This document shows, one piece after another, positions 34,945-43,322 of a stretch of 49,643 nucleotides of DNA. Location of the stretch: assembly GCA_949132985.1 (NCBI GenBank), contig CASCGD010000011.1:1-49643 (forward strand), read 5' to 3'. Each line of letters opens with the position of its first letter. Position 1 is the stretch's first letter. A model generated the notes under the pieces. That model ran no database searches. It had not been told where the DNA came from and was given only the letters and a program-made list of their open reading frames with translations. Source of the DNA: an uncultured Lachnospiraceae bacterium. Lineage in GTDB: Bacteria; Bacillota; Clostridia; Lachnospirales; Lachnospiraceae. The position numbers and the translations under genes were made by a program.

Positions 34945-36255
34945 ATGAGACGGAAGAAACTAGCGGCGCTTATTTTATCGTCAGTGCTGATAGCCGGCAT
35001 TGGACTGACGGGCTGCGGCAGTAAGCTGAATGCCGATGCTGTGGTGGCGACGGTAAATGGAAAGGAAATTAATGCCGGACTGGCAAATTTTGTGGCACAG
35101 TACACGGCCGTGACATATGACACGTTTTATATGCAGTATTTTGGTGCGGATATGTGGACGCAGGAAAACGGCGGCACGACCATGACGGATTCTGTAAAGG
35201 AGAATACACTTGAGCAGCTTGAGGAATATTATTTGCTCGAGGAGCATATGGGCGACTACGGGGTGGAGCTTACCGATGAGGATACCGCTGCCATCGAGAA
35301 GGCGGCGGCTCAGTTTATGGAGGACAATACCGCGGAGGGGCTAAAGGCCATGGGCGCCACGGAGGAGTACGTAAAGGAAATGCTTCGTCTGAACACCCTG
35401 CAGAGTAAGATGCGCGATGCGATTGTGGCGGATGTTGACCGGAATGTGCCGGATGAGGAGTGCGCGCAGAAATCCATCAGCTATGTGCGCGTGAGCAAGT
35501 CCGCAGGCGCTTCAGAGGATGCCGAGGATGAGGAGGAAAAGGACGAAAAGCAGGCGGCGAAGGAGGCGGAGGAGAAGGCGCAGAAAATTCTTGACGCGGC
35601 CATGCTCGGCAGCCAGGAGGACCCGCTGGAGGCAGCCGCAAAGGCAAATGACGCCAGTGTATTGACCTGCTCCTATGGGAAGGCTGATCTGGAAAAGTCG
35701 GAGGAGGGCACGCCGCCGATTGACCTGGAGGCAATTCAGGCGGCGGATAAGCTGGATGAGAAGGAAATATCAAAAAAACTCATCGAGACGGACGGATATT
35801 ACTATATTGTTCGGATGGACAGCCTTTTTGACGAGGAAGCGACGGAAAATGAGCGGAAGTCCATCATTTCCGTGCGTGAAAATGACCGGTATACCCAGGT
35901 CGTAGACGGCTATAAGGAATCGGCAGACTGGTCGATTGACGAGAAGGTATGGGAGCCGGTTAATTTTGAGACGCTCTATACGAAAGTACAGAACAATCCG
36001 GCGGACGATGCAGGTGCGGGCGCAGCAAGCGGCAGCGCTGTTGATGAAGATGAAGCCGGGGTGTCCGGCGAAAATGGAGCCGGGGCATCTGACGAAAATG
36101 GAGCCGACGAAAACGAAGCCGGGGCATCTGACGAAAATGGAGCCGGCGAAAACGAAGCCGGGGCATCTGACGAAAATGGAGCTGGCGAAAATGAGGCCGG
36201 GACGTCCGGCGAAAATGCGGCGGACGGGAATACAACCGGGGAAGCCGGACAATAA
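34945..36255 (+). CDS. SurA/PrsA-like lipoprotein with degenerate PPIase region, 436 aa
   Basis: Secreted-protein foldase-type lipoprotein. The signal peptide ends in a lipobox (LIAGIGLTGCGS, lipidated Cys about 24). Then comes a SurA_N-like helical region (VVATVNGKEINAGLANFVAQYTA...LEQLEEYYLLEEHM...GATEEYVKEMLR). The segment ~160-330 aligns weakly with a parvulin domain: it has ISYVRVSK at the start and ETDGYYYIVRMDSLFDE at the end, but the GGDLG-like core is absent and a charged insert (EDEEEKDEKQAAKEAEEKAQ) is present. The C-terminus is a low-complexity tail with about four 13-residue units (NEAGASDENGAGE). The ribosome site is GGGAGGACG. Mfd followed by a foldase lipoprotein is a recurrent order in Clostridia. 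Confidence 0.85.
   Translation: MRRKKLAALILSSVLIAGIGLTGCGSKLNADAVVATVNGKEINAGLANFVAQYTAVTYDTFYMQYFGADMWTQENGGTTMTDSVKENTLEQLEEYYLLEEHMGDYGVELTDEDTAAIEKAAAQFMEDNTAEGLKAMGATEEYVKEMLRLNTLQSKMRDAIVADVDRNVPDEECAQKSISYVRVSKSAGASEDAEDEEEKDEKQAAKEAEEKAQKILDAAMLGSQEDPLEAAAKANDASVLTCSYGKADLEKSEEGTPPIDLEAIQAADKLDEKEISKKLIETDGYYYIVRMDSLFDEEATENERKSIISVRENDRYTQVVDGYKESADWSIDEKVWEPVNFETLYTKVQNNPADDAGAGAASGSAVDEDEAGVSGENGAGASDENGADENEAGASDENGAGENEAGASDENGAGENEAGTSGENAADGNTTGEAGQ
36079..36234 (+). repeat. 39-bp tandem repeat within the PrsA-like gene
   Basis: Units begin at 36079, 36118, 36157 and 36196 with an exact 39-bp period. They encode the 13-residue low-complexity units of the C-terminal tail. Unit number is likely variable between strains. 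Confidence 0.85.
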
Positions 36256-36274
36256 TAATATAAATGAGCTGGAA

Positions 36275-36300
36275 AGCCGGGTGTTTTCCGGCTCTTTTTT
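36275..36300 (+). terminator. Intrinsic terminator before the ABC exporter
   Basis: AGCCGG pairs with CCGGCT around GTGTTTT, then CTTTTTT. Its T tract runs directly into the GGAGAAG ribosome site of the next gene, so read-through or attenuation would be needed for co-transcription. Confidence 0.7.
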
Positions 36301-36312
36301 GGAGAAGCGTTT

Positions 36313-38055
36313 ATGAGAAAATTGTTTGTCTATTTAAAGGATTATAAAAAGGAATCGATCATCGCACCGCTCTTTAAAATGCTGGAGGCACTTTTTGATC
36401 TTCTGGTGCCCCTAGTGGTAGCGTCCATTATCAATAAGGGTATCAAGTACGGAGACAAGCCCTACATCTATCAGATGTGCGCAGTACTTATCCTGCTGGC
36501 GGTGGTGGGACTTTTATGTGCGCTTTGCGCCCAGTATTTCGCTGCCAAAGCAGCGGTGGGTTTTGCTGCAAAACTGCGGTGCGCGCTGTTTTCACATATC
36601 CAGTCGCTATCCTTTACGGAGCTGGATACGCAGGGGACTTCGGCGCTTATGAACCGGATGACAAGCGACGTAAACCAGCTGCAAAACGGGGTGAATATGG
36701 CGCTTCGGCTGCTACTGCGCTCGCCCTTTATCGTGTTTGGCGCGATGATTATGGCCTTTGCGGTGAATGCGCAGGCGGCCGTCGTCTTTGTGATCGTCAT
36801 TCCGGTGCTCTTTGTGATCGTGTTTGGCATCATCTGTGTGACGCTCCCGCTTTATCGGAAAGTGCAGGAACGGCTGGATCAGGTGCTGCGCCGCACGCGG
36901 GAAAATCTGACAGGCGTGCGTGTGATTCGGGCATTTCACCGGGAGGATGAAGAGATCGCAAGCTTTTGCGGGGACAATAAGCAGCTGAAGCGGCAGCAGT
37001 TGTTTGTGGGAAAAATTTCGGCGCTCATGAACCCACTGACCTATGTGGTCGTCAACCTCGGCATTATCGCGCTGCTGGCAAACGGCGGCGTGAAGGTGTC
37101 GGTGGGCGCGATGGAGCAGGGCGATGTGGTGGCGCTTATCGACTATATGTCTCAGATTTTAGTGGAGCTTGTAAAGCTTGCCAACACGGTGGTGCTGCTG
37201 ACACGGGCGATAGCCAGTGGAAGGCGGGTTGCCGGCGTGTTTGAGGTGCGTTCCTCCATGGAATTTCCGGAAATTACCGGTGCCGCGGAGGAGAGCAGCG
37301 AGATCATCCGCTTTTCGCATGTGGATCTGACTTATGCGGGGGCGGGGGACAAATCGCTGGAGGATATCAGCTTTTCCGTAAAGCGCGGGCAGACGGTGGG
37401 CATTATCGGCGGCACCGGATCGGGGAAGACCTCCCTGGTGCATCTCATCCCGCGCTTCTACGATGCCACTGCCGGGGAGATCCGTATTGCAGGCAGAGAC
37501 GTGAAGGCTTACGATAAAGAAACGCTGCGGGATTTGGTGGGCGTTGTCATGCAGAAAGCAGTGCTCTTTCAGGGCACAATCCGTGAAAATCTGCTCTGGG
37601 GAAAGCCGGGCGCCACGGATGATGAGCTGTGGCAGGCGCTTAACGTCGCGCAGGCAAAGGAGATCGTGGAGGGCAAAGCGAAAGGACTTGCGGAGGTAGT
37701 GGAGCAGGGCGGACACAATCTTTCCGGCGGACAGCGCCAGCGCCTGGCGATTGCGCGCACGCTTGTGAAGCAGCCGGATATTTTGATTTTGGATGACAGC
37801 GCATCGGCGCTGGATTATGCAACGGAGAGCGAACTGCGAAAAGCTATCGCCGGGCTGGACCCGAAGCCCACGGTACTAATCGTATCCCAGCGTGCCGCCT
37901 CGATTTTGTCTGCAGATTTTATCATCGTGCTGGATGAGGGAAGAATCGTCGGGACGGGCACCCATAAGGAGCTTTTGGAGAGCTGTCCGGTTTACCAGGA
38001 AATCTACGATTCGCAGTTTGATGACCGGAAGCAGAAGGAAGGTGAACACGCATGA
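36313..38055 (+). CDS. ABC exporter subunit A (degenerate catalytic site), 580 aa
   Basis: Fused membrane and ATPase half-transporter of the multidrug (BmrC/TM287-like) type. An N-terminal six-helix ABC-membrane domain (~1-320) is followed by an ATP-binding domain with Walker A GGTGSGKT (366-373), signature LSGGQ (470-474) and Walker B ILILDD. The residue after the Walker B aspartate is Asp495 instead of the catalytic Glu, and the H-loop histidine is Gln526 (VSQR). This marks the degenerate half of a heterodimer whose partner is the overlapping next gene. It likely exports drugs, peptides or lipids; the substrate cannot be told from sequence. Confidence 0.93.
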   Translation: MRKLFVYLKDYKKESIIAPLFKMLEALFDLLVPLVVASIINKGIKYGDKPYIYQMCAVLILLAVVGLLCALCAQYFAAKAAVGFAAKLRCALFSHIQSLSFTELDTQGTSALMNRMTSDVNQLQNGVNMALRLLLRSPFIVFGAMIMAFAVNAQAAVVFVIVIPVLFVIVFGIICVTLPLYRKVQERLDQVLRRTRENLTGVRVIRAFHREDEEIASFCGDNKQLKRQQLFVGKISALMNPLTYVVVNLGIIALLANGGVKVSVGAMEQGDVVALIDYMSQILVELVKLANTVVLLTRAIASGRRVAGVFEVRSSMEFPEITGAAEESSEIIRFSHVDLTYAGAGDKSLEDISFSVKRGQTVGIIGGTGSGKTSLVHLIPRFYDATAGEIRIAGRDVKAYDKETLRDLVGVVMQKAVLFQGTIRENLLWGKPGATDDELWQALNVAQAKEIVEGKAKGLAEVVEQGGHNLSGGQRQRLAIARTLVKQPDILILDDSASALDYATESELRKAIAGLDPKPTVLIVSQRAASILSADFIIVLDEGRIVGTGTHKELLESCPVYQEIYDSQFDDRKQKEGEHA

Positions 38056-39806
38056 CGGAGAAAAAGAGAAGTCTGAAACAGGAGACGATAAAAAAAGTGC
38101 TGCGCTATGTGAGCAGCTATTGGTATTATCTGGCGGGCAGTATTTTGCTTGCGCTTGTGGTTGTGGTTCTGACACTGTGCGTGCCGCTTCTGACCGGGGA
38201 TGCCATTGATTGTATGATCGGAAAAGGGGCGGTCGATTTTCCTGCCCTGACGCGGCTGCTTCGCCTGATCGCGGCAGTGATTGTCAGCAACAGCATCGCG
38301 CAGTGGGCGATGGCGCGCTGCAATAACCGTCTGACCTACAGCGTTACGCAGGATATTCGCGACAACGCCGTCGAAAGGCTGCAGCGTTTGCCCTTAAAGT
38401 ATCTGGACGGACAGTCTACGGGAGATATCACGAGCCGTATGATCTCGGATGTTGACCAGTTTGCTGACGGCCTGCTGCTGGGATTCACGCAGCTTTTTAC
38501 GGGCGTGATCACGATTTTTGGGACACTGATCTTTATGCTGCGGGAAAACGCGGGCATCGCGGTGGTTGTTATTGTGGTTACGCCGCTCTCCCTTTTTATG
38601 GCCAGCTTTATTGCAAAACGGACCTATCACCTTTTTCAGGAGCAGGCCCGCATCCGCGGCGAGCAGACGGCGTTTATGGATGAGATGATCCAGAATCAGA
38701 AGGTGGTGCACGCTTACGGGCATGAGGATGAGGCGCAGGAGGTTTTCGATGAGATTAATGGCCGGCTGGAGGTATGCGCAAAAAAAGCGGTCTTTTTCTC
38801 GTCCCTAACCAATCCCTGCACCCGCTTTGTCAATAATATTGTCTATGCGGCGGTGGCGGTGTTCGGTGCGCTCTCCGCTGTGAACGGAAATCTGACTGTG
38901 GGTCAGTTGTCCTGCTTTTTGAACTATGCCAGTCAGTACACGAAGCCTTTCAACGAGATTTCCGGCGTGATTGCAGAGCTGCAGAATGCCATTGCCTGTG
39001 CGGCGCGTGTTTTTGAGCTGATGGAGCAGGAGCCGGAGACTGTGGAGGAGGAAGCTGCGAAGCGGCTGGAGCACGTAAAAGGGCGTGTGGATCTGGAGCA
39101 TGTTTTTTTCTCCTACACACAGGAGCAGCGCTTGATAGAGGATTTTAACCTGAACGTACGGCCCGGACAGCGCATCGCCATCGTCGGGCCCACCGGCTGC
39201 GGCAAGACCACGCTGATCAATCTTCTGATGCGTTTTTATGATGTGCGGGAAGGTCGGATACTTGTGGAGGATACGGACATTCGCGATGTGACGCGGGAGA
39301 GCTTAAGGGAGAGCTACGGGATGGTTCTGCAGGAAACTTGGCTGCACTCGGGCACAATTTGGGAGAATATCTGCATGGGAAAACCGGATGCCACTGAAGA
39401 GGAAATTGTCGCTGCGGCAAAAGCGAGCCACTGCCACGGCTTTATCAGGCGGCTGCCCCAGGGCTACGACACGCCTATGGGGGAGGATGGCGCAGGACTC
39501 TCCCAGGGACAAAAGCAGCTCCTTTGCATTGCACGGGTGATGCTGTGCCTGCCGCCGATGCTGATTCTGGACGAGGCCACCAGCTCCATCGATACGCGCA
39601 CGGAGCTTCGGATTCAGAACGCCTTTGCGACGATGATGAAGGGACGCACGAGCTTTATCGTGGCGCATCGACTTTCAACTATTCAGAGTGCGGATGTAAT
39701 ACTTGTCATGAAAGATGGGCATATTATTGAACAGGGAAACCACGGGGAGCTTCTGGCGGCGGGCGGCTTTTACGCGAAGCTTTACAACAGCCAGTTCGCA
39801 CACTAG
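38052..39806 (+). CDS. ABC exporter subunit B (catalytic), 584 aa
   Basis: Partner of the preceding half-transporter; the two genes overlap by ATGA. The membrane domain spans ~1-330. The ATPase has Walker A GPTGCGKT (379-386), canonical Walker B with catalytic Glu508 (LILDEATS) and H-loop His539 (VAHR), but a non-canonical signature LSQGQ (483-487). This is exactly complementary to subunit A, which has a normal signature but lacks Glu and His, as known for TM287/288 and BmrCD. So one ATP site is consensus (this Walker A/B and the LSGGQ of A) and the other degenerate. No adjacent regulator or immunity gene identifies the substrate. Confidence 0.93.
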   Translation: MTEKKRSLKQETIKKVLRYVSSYWYYLAGSILLALVVVVLTLCVPLLTGDAIDCMIGKGAVDFPALTRLLRLIAAVIVSNSIAQWAMARCNNRLTYSVTQDIRDNAVERLQRLPLKYLDGQSTGDITSRMISDVDQFADGLLLGFTQLFTGVITIFGTLIFMLRENAGIAVVVIVVTPLSLFMASFIAKRTYHLFQEQARIRGEQTAFMDEMIQNQKVVHAYGHEDEAQEVFDEINGRLEVCAKKAVFFSSLTNPCTRFVNNIVYAAVAVFGALSAVNGNLTVGQLSCFLNYASQYTKPFNEISGVIAELQNAIACAARVFELMEQEPETVEEEAAKRLEHVKGRVDLEHVFFSYTQEQRLIEDFNLNVRPGQRIAIVGPTGCGKTTLINLLMRFYDVREGRILVEDTDIRDVTRESLRESYGMVLQETWLHSGTIWENICMGKPDATEEEIVAAAKASHCHGFIRRLPQGYDTPMGEDGAGLSQGQKQLLCIARVMLCLPPMLILDEATSSIDTRTELRIQNAFATMMKGRTSFIVAHRLSTIQSADVILVMKDGHIIEQGNHGELLAAGGFYAKLYNSQFAH

Positions 39807-39850
39807 ATTTAAATAACCTTACATTTTGCCGGTCTGCTTTCCCGATAGCA

Positions 39851-39901
39851 CAAAGGAAAAGTGCTCAACGTATTACCACTGCGCCTTTGCTTTTTCCTTT
39901 G
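39851..39901. repeat. Inverted repeat in the ABC-murA gap
   Basis: CAAAGGAAAAG (39851-39861) pairs with CTTTTTCCTTTG (39890-39901), with one extra T. It could be a terminator of the ABC operon, but the T tract lies within the arm. The rest of the 324-bp gap has no gene; a murA promoter is near its end. Confidence 0.55.
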
Positions 39902-40063
39902 CGCTCTCGAACAAGCATCCTCACCAAAAGTGAAAGGTATTGAAATCGAGTCATCGTATTTTTCATGGCCGCGAACAGGACGGACTGCTCCTGCATAATA
40001 TAACATCATAGTTTACAAATGAATGGAAAATTGCTATAATAATGTACGGCATTTGCTTTTGGC

Positions 40064-40092
40064 TTGACAAATGGCCGGTGTGCCGCTATAAT
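40064..40092 (+). promoter_or_regulatory. Consensus sigma-A promoter of murA
   Basis: TTGACA at 40064-40069, a 17-bp spacer, TATAAT at 40087-40092: a perfect consensus. A TGn-TATAAT also lies upstream at about 40032-40040. Confidence 0.9.
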
Positions 40093-40130
40093 TACGTGGT
40101 TTGTTATGAATTTATTTGCAGAGGTGCAAG

Positions 40131-41423
40131 ATGGATCAATATATAATAAAGGGTGGAAATCCGCTGGTTGGGGAAGTGGAGATTGGCGGTGCAAAAAATG
40201 CAGCACTGGCGATTCTCGCCGCTTCCATTATGTCGGATGAGACGGTAACGATCGACAACCTTCCGGATGTCCGGGACATTAATGTTCTTCTTGGGGCAAT
40301 TAAAGAGATCGGAGCCAGGGTGGAGCGCATAGATGCCCACACGGTTCGGATCAATGGAAGCAGTATTTGTGATGTGAGCGTCGATTATGAATATATTAAA
40401 AAGATCCGCGCCTCCTATTATCTGCTGGGCGCACTGCTTGGTAAATATAAAAGGGCGCAGGTGGCTCTGCCGGGCGGCTGCGATATCGGGAGCCGGCCCA
40501 TTGACCTGCATTTAAAGGGCTTTCGGGCGCTTGGTGCGAGTGTGGAGATCCGGCATGGGCTGATTACGGCAGGAACCGATCATTTGAGAGGAACTCATAT
40601 TTATCTCGACAAGGTTTCCGTCGGCGCTACCATTAATATTATGATGGCGGCAGCGATGGCAGAAGGAAAAACGATCATTGAGAATGCGGCAAAGGAGCCT
40701 CATGTAGTAGATGTGGCGAACTTCTTAAACAGTATGGGTGCCGGCATTCGCGGTGCAGGTACCGATGTGATCCGTATTGTGGGCGTGGAGAAGCTGCACA
40801 AGACCGAGTACGCGATCATTCCCGACCAGATTGAGGCCGGAACCTTCATGTTTGCGGCGGCGGCAACCCGTGGGGATGTCACCGTGAAAAATGTGATTCC
40901 AAAGCACCTGGAGGCGACGACGGCGAAGCTTCTGGAGGTTGGCTGCGAGGTGGAGGAATTTGATGACGCAGTGCGCGTGGTCTGTGCGAAGCCGATGCGG
41001 CATACACAGGTGACGACGCTGCCTTATCCCGGTTTTCCGACGGATATGCAGCCTCAGATGTCTGTGCTTCTCGGCATCGCGGAGGGTACCAGCACTGTGA
41101 CCGAGAGTATTTTTGAAAACCGTTTTCGCTATGTAGACGAATTGACGCGTATGGGCGCAGATATTAAGGTGGAGAGTAACATTGCCATTATCGCGGGTGT
41201 AAAAAATTATATGGGCGCCCGTGTGAGCGCGCCGGATCTGCGGGCGGGTGCAGCACTTGTCATCGCAGGCCTTGCCGCCGAGGGTGTGACGATTGTGGAC
41301 GATATCCACTATATTGAGCGGGGCTATGAGCATTTTGAGGAAAAGCTGGCAGGCCTTGGCGCACATATTCAAAAGGTCGGCTCCGAGAAGGAGATGCAGA
41401 AGTTTAAGCTGAAGGTATCGTGA
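40131..41423 (+). CDS. murA: UDP-N-acetylglucosamine 1-carboxyvinyltransferase
   Basis: The first committed step of peptidoglycan synthesis, transferring enolpyruvate from PEP to UDP-GlcNAc. The 430-residue protein has GGAKNAALAIL (Lys22-type catalytic region), LPGGCDIGSRPIDLHLKG with Cys117, the residue that fosfomycin alkylates (E. coli Cys115), and PGFPTDMQPQM, FENRFRYVDELTRMGA and RAGAALVIAGL. The ATG at 40131 is preferred because AGAGGTG lies before it; a TTG at 40116 is upstream. Since the Cys is present, the enzyme should be fosfomycin-sensitive by itself. The consensus promoter predicts high constitutive expression. Confidence 0.96.
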   Translation: MDQYIIKGGNPLVGEVEIGGAKNAALAILAASIMSDETVTIDNLPDVRDINVLLGAIKEIGARVERIDAHTVRINGSSICDVSVDYEYIKKIRASYYLLGALLGKYKRAQVALPGGCDIGSRPIDLHLKGFRALGASVEIRHGLITAGTDHLRGTHIYLDKVSVGATINIMMAAAMAEGKTIIENAAKEPHVVDVANFLNSMGAGIRGAGTDVIRIVGVEKLHKTEYAIIPDQIEAGTFMFAAAATRGDVTVKNVIPKHLEATTAKLLEVGCEVEEFDDAVRVVCAKPMRHTQVTTLPYPGFPTDMQPQMSVLLGIAEGTSTVTESIFENRFRYVDELTRMGADIKVESNIAIIAGVKNYMGARVSAPDLRAGAALVIAGLAAEGVTIVDDIHYIERGYEHFEEKLAGLGAHIQKVGSEKEMQKFKLKVS

Positions 41424-41452
41424 AATTTACGGTATTTTTATGTAAACATCTG

Positions 41453-41481
41453 TTGACATCTGCCGATATATAGAGTATGGT
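41453..41481 (+). promoter_or_regulatory. Promoter of the metK leader
   Basis: TTGACA at 41453-41458, a 17-bp spacer, TATGGT at 41476-41481. It starts the riboswitch leader of about 260 nt. Confidence 0.8.
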
Positions 41482-41565
41482 AAGACCATAGGATATATCA
41501 AATCCTGATAAAAAATTTTTCTGCTGCCCTGCGGGGTCGGAAAATATATATTGTTTTTCTAATTT

Positions 41566-41671
41566 CCCTTATTCAGAGTGATGGAGATACATAGGATCTG
41601 TGAAGTCACGGCAACCCCATTTGAATACGATGGAAGGTGCCAACCTGAGCGAGCGATCGAACAATAAGAGG
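41566..41671 (+). ncRNA. SAM-I riboswitch (S-box) upstream of metK
   Basis: P1 is CTTATT (41568-41573) paired with AATAAG (41663-41668). Within it are the conserved GATGGAG region, the CGGCAACC segment and the GGTGCCAA core segment in the order and spacing of a SAM-I aptamer. SAM binding should stabilise P1 and leave the terminator at 41690-41722 free, turning metK off. It is a SAM-feedback control. Confidence 0.93.
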
Positions 41672-41689
41672 ATTTGATATTGCAATCAG

Positions 41690-41722
41690 TCCGCTTATTT
41701 TATGAAAGATAAGCGGATTTTT
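41690..41722 (+). terminator. Riboswitch-controlled terminator of metK
   Basis: TCCGCTTAT (41690-41698) pairs with ATAAGCGGA (41709-41717), then TTTTT. The 5' arm can instead pair with the P1 3' strand AATAAGAGGA (41663-41672, 9 of 10 positions), which would be the antiterminator. Confidence 0.92.
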
Positions 41723-41741
41723 CAAATTTAAGGAGGAACAG

Positions 41742-42929
41742 ATGATGGAAAAATTATTATTTACTTCGGAGTCGGTGACAGAGGGACATCCCGACAAAGT
41801 CTGCGATGCAGTATCCGACGCGATTCTTGACGCATGCATGGAGGCAGATCCCATGAGCCGTGTAGCTTGCGAGACTGCGTGCTGCACCGGGTTTGTGCTT
41901 GTGACCGGGGAGATCACGACCAAGGCAAACCTGGACATCCCCAAAATTGTGCGGGATACGGTCAATGAGATCGGCTACGACGATGCAAAAACCGGTTTTG
42001 ACGGAAATACCTGCGCGGTTATGGTGGCGTTGGACCAGCAGTCCGCGGATATCGCCATGGGCGTTGACAAGGCACTTGAGGCAAAGGCAGGTGATCTGAC
42101 GGACGAGCTGGATACCGGAGCCGGTGACCAGGGTATGATGTTTGGCTACGCCACAAACGAGACGGAGGAGTACATGCCCTATCCGATTTCTCTGGCGCAT
42201 AAGCTGGCATTGCAGCTCACAAAGGTGCGCAAGGACGGAACGCTGAAATATCTGCGTCCCGACGGAAAGACACAGGTGTCGGTAGAATACAATGAGAACG
42301 GAAAGCCGATGCGTTTAGAGGCAGTAGTACTCTCCACGCAGCACGATGAAGATGTGACACAGGAGCAGATTCACGAGGATATCAAAAAATATGTCTTTGA
42401 CCCGGTTTTGCCGGAGGAGCTGGTTGACGACAAGACCAGGTTCTTCATCAATCCCACGGGACGTTTTGTAATTGGCGGGCCTCATGGCGACGCGGGCCTG
42501 ACCGGACGAAAGATAATCGTGGATACATACGGCGGATACGCACGCCACGGCGGCGGTGCTTTTTCCGGAAAGGACTGCACAAAGGTGGACCGCTCCGCGG
42601 CATATGCGGCGCGATATGTGGCAAAAAACCTCGTTGCGGCAGGACTTGCCGACAAGTGTGAGATTCAGCTGTCCTATGCGATCGGTGTGGCACAGCCTAC
42701 ATCTGTCATGGTTGATACCTTCGGCACCGGAAAGCTTTCCAATGAAAGACTGGACGAGATTGTGCGGGAGACCTTCGACCTGCGCCCGGCAAGCATTATC
42801 AGGATGCTCAATCTGCGCAGACCCATCTATAAACAGACAGCTGCCTACGGCCATTTCGGAAGAACAGACCTTGATCTGCCCTGGGAGGCGCTCGATAAGG
42901 TGGAGACACTGAAAAAGTACCGGGCCTAG
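41742..42929 (+). CDS. metK: S-adenosylmethionine synthetase
   Basis: Makes SAM from methionine and ATP. At 395 residues it is standard length. Motifs: [25 protein letters not shown] (N-terminus), [15 protein letters not shown] (ATP-binding), [32 protein letters not shown], and [23 protein letters not shown] (phosphate/K+ binding). It starts with tandem ATGs at 41742 and 41745 after AGGAGG. It is controlled by the SAM-I riboswitch directly upstream. The last residues ([15 protein letters not shown]) match the family. Confidence 0.97.
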   Translation: MMEKLLFTSESVTEGHPDKVCDAVSDAILDACMEADPMSRVACETACCTGFVLVTGEITTKANLDIPKIVRDTVNEIGYDDAKTGFDGNTCAVMVALDQQSADIAMGVDKALEAKAGDLTDELDTGAGDQGMMFGYATNETEEYMPYPISLAHKLALQLTKVRKDGTLKYLRPDGKTQVSVEYNENGKPMRLEAVVLSTQHDEDVTQEQIHEDIKKYVFDPVLPEELVDDKTRFFINPTGRFVIGGPHGDAGLTGRKIIVDTYGGYARHGGGAFSGKDCTKVDRSAAYAARYVAKNLVAAGLADKCEIQLSYAIGVAQPTSVMVDTFGTGKLSNERLDEIVRETFDLRPASIIRMLNLRRPIYKQTAAYGHFGRTDLDLPWEALDKVETLKKYRA

Positions 42930-43322
42930 ATAATTCACACGAAACACGTTGATGTTTTGCGCAAAATATTTTTCTGAGAGTGTTGCATCCCAAACGCAGG
43001 CGCAGCGGTGGCTGCGCTGAAGATTGGGGAGTAGTGCTGTCAGGAAAACAGGCAAGCGAAACATAGGGTTATTTCGTGTGGGTTATGCTAGTATACATAA
43101 ACCGCCCTGTCATGCAGCTATAAGGAAGACTGCTATCAAAAGCAAGTGGCTGACGGGTCAGGGGATTATCAGGCAATCAATAACCAGCCGCCAGTGATCT
43201 GGCTGCTCCTGGACAAAGACTGTTATAAAACGCATCAGCGCAATTCCTTATGATGGAGGCGTGTCTTTGTCGGGGACAGTCCGTCCGCTGGCGGCGTGGT
43301 ATTTAGGAGGAAAACCAGGTTT
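42930..43322 (+). other. Long structured leader/intergenic region before the histidine kinase
   Basis: No convincing gene. Inverted repeats include CACACGAAA (near 42936) with TTTCGTGTG (near 43074), GCGCAGC with GCTGCGC (about 43000-43017), CTGA-CGGG-TCAG near 43153, and GACAAAGAC (43212-43220) with GTCTTTGTC (43263-43271). A 12-codon frame starts at 43087 (MLVYINRPVMQL). It may be an mRNA leader or a non-coding RNA of unknown class. Confidence 0.5.
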
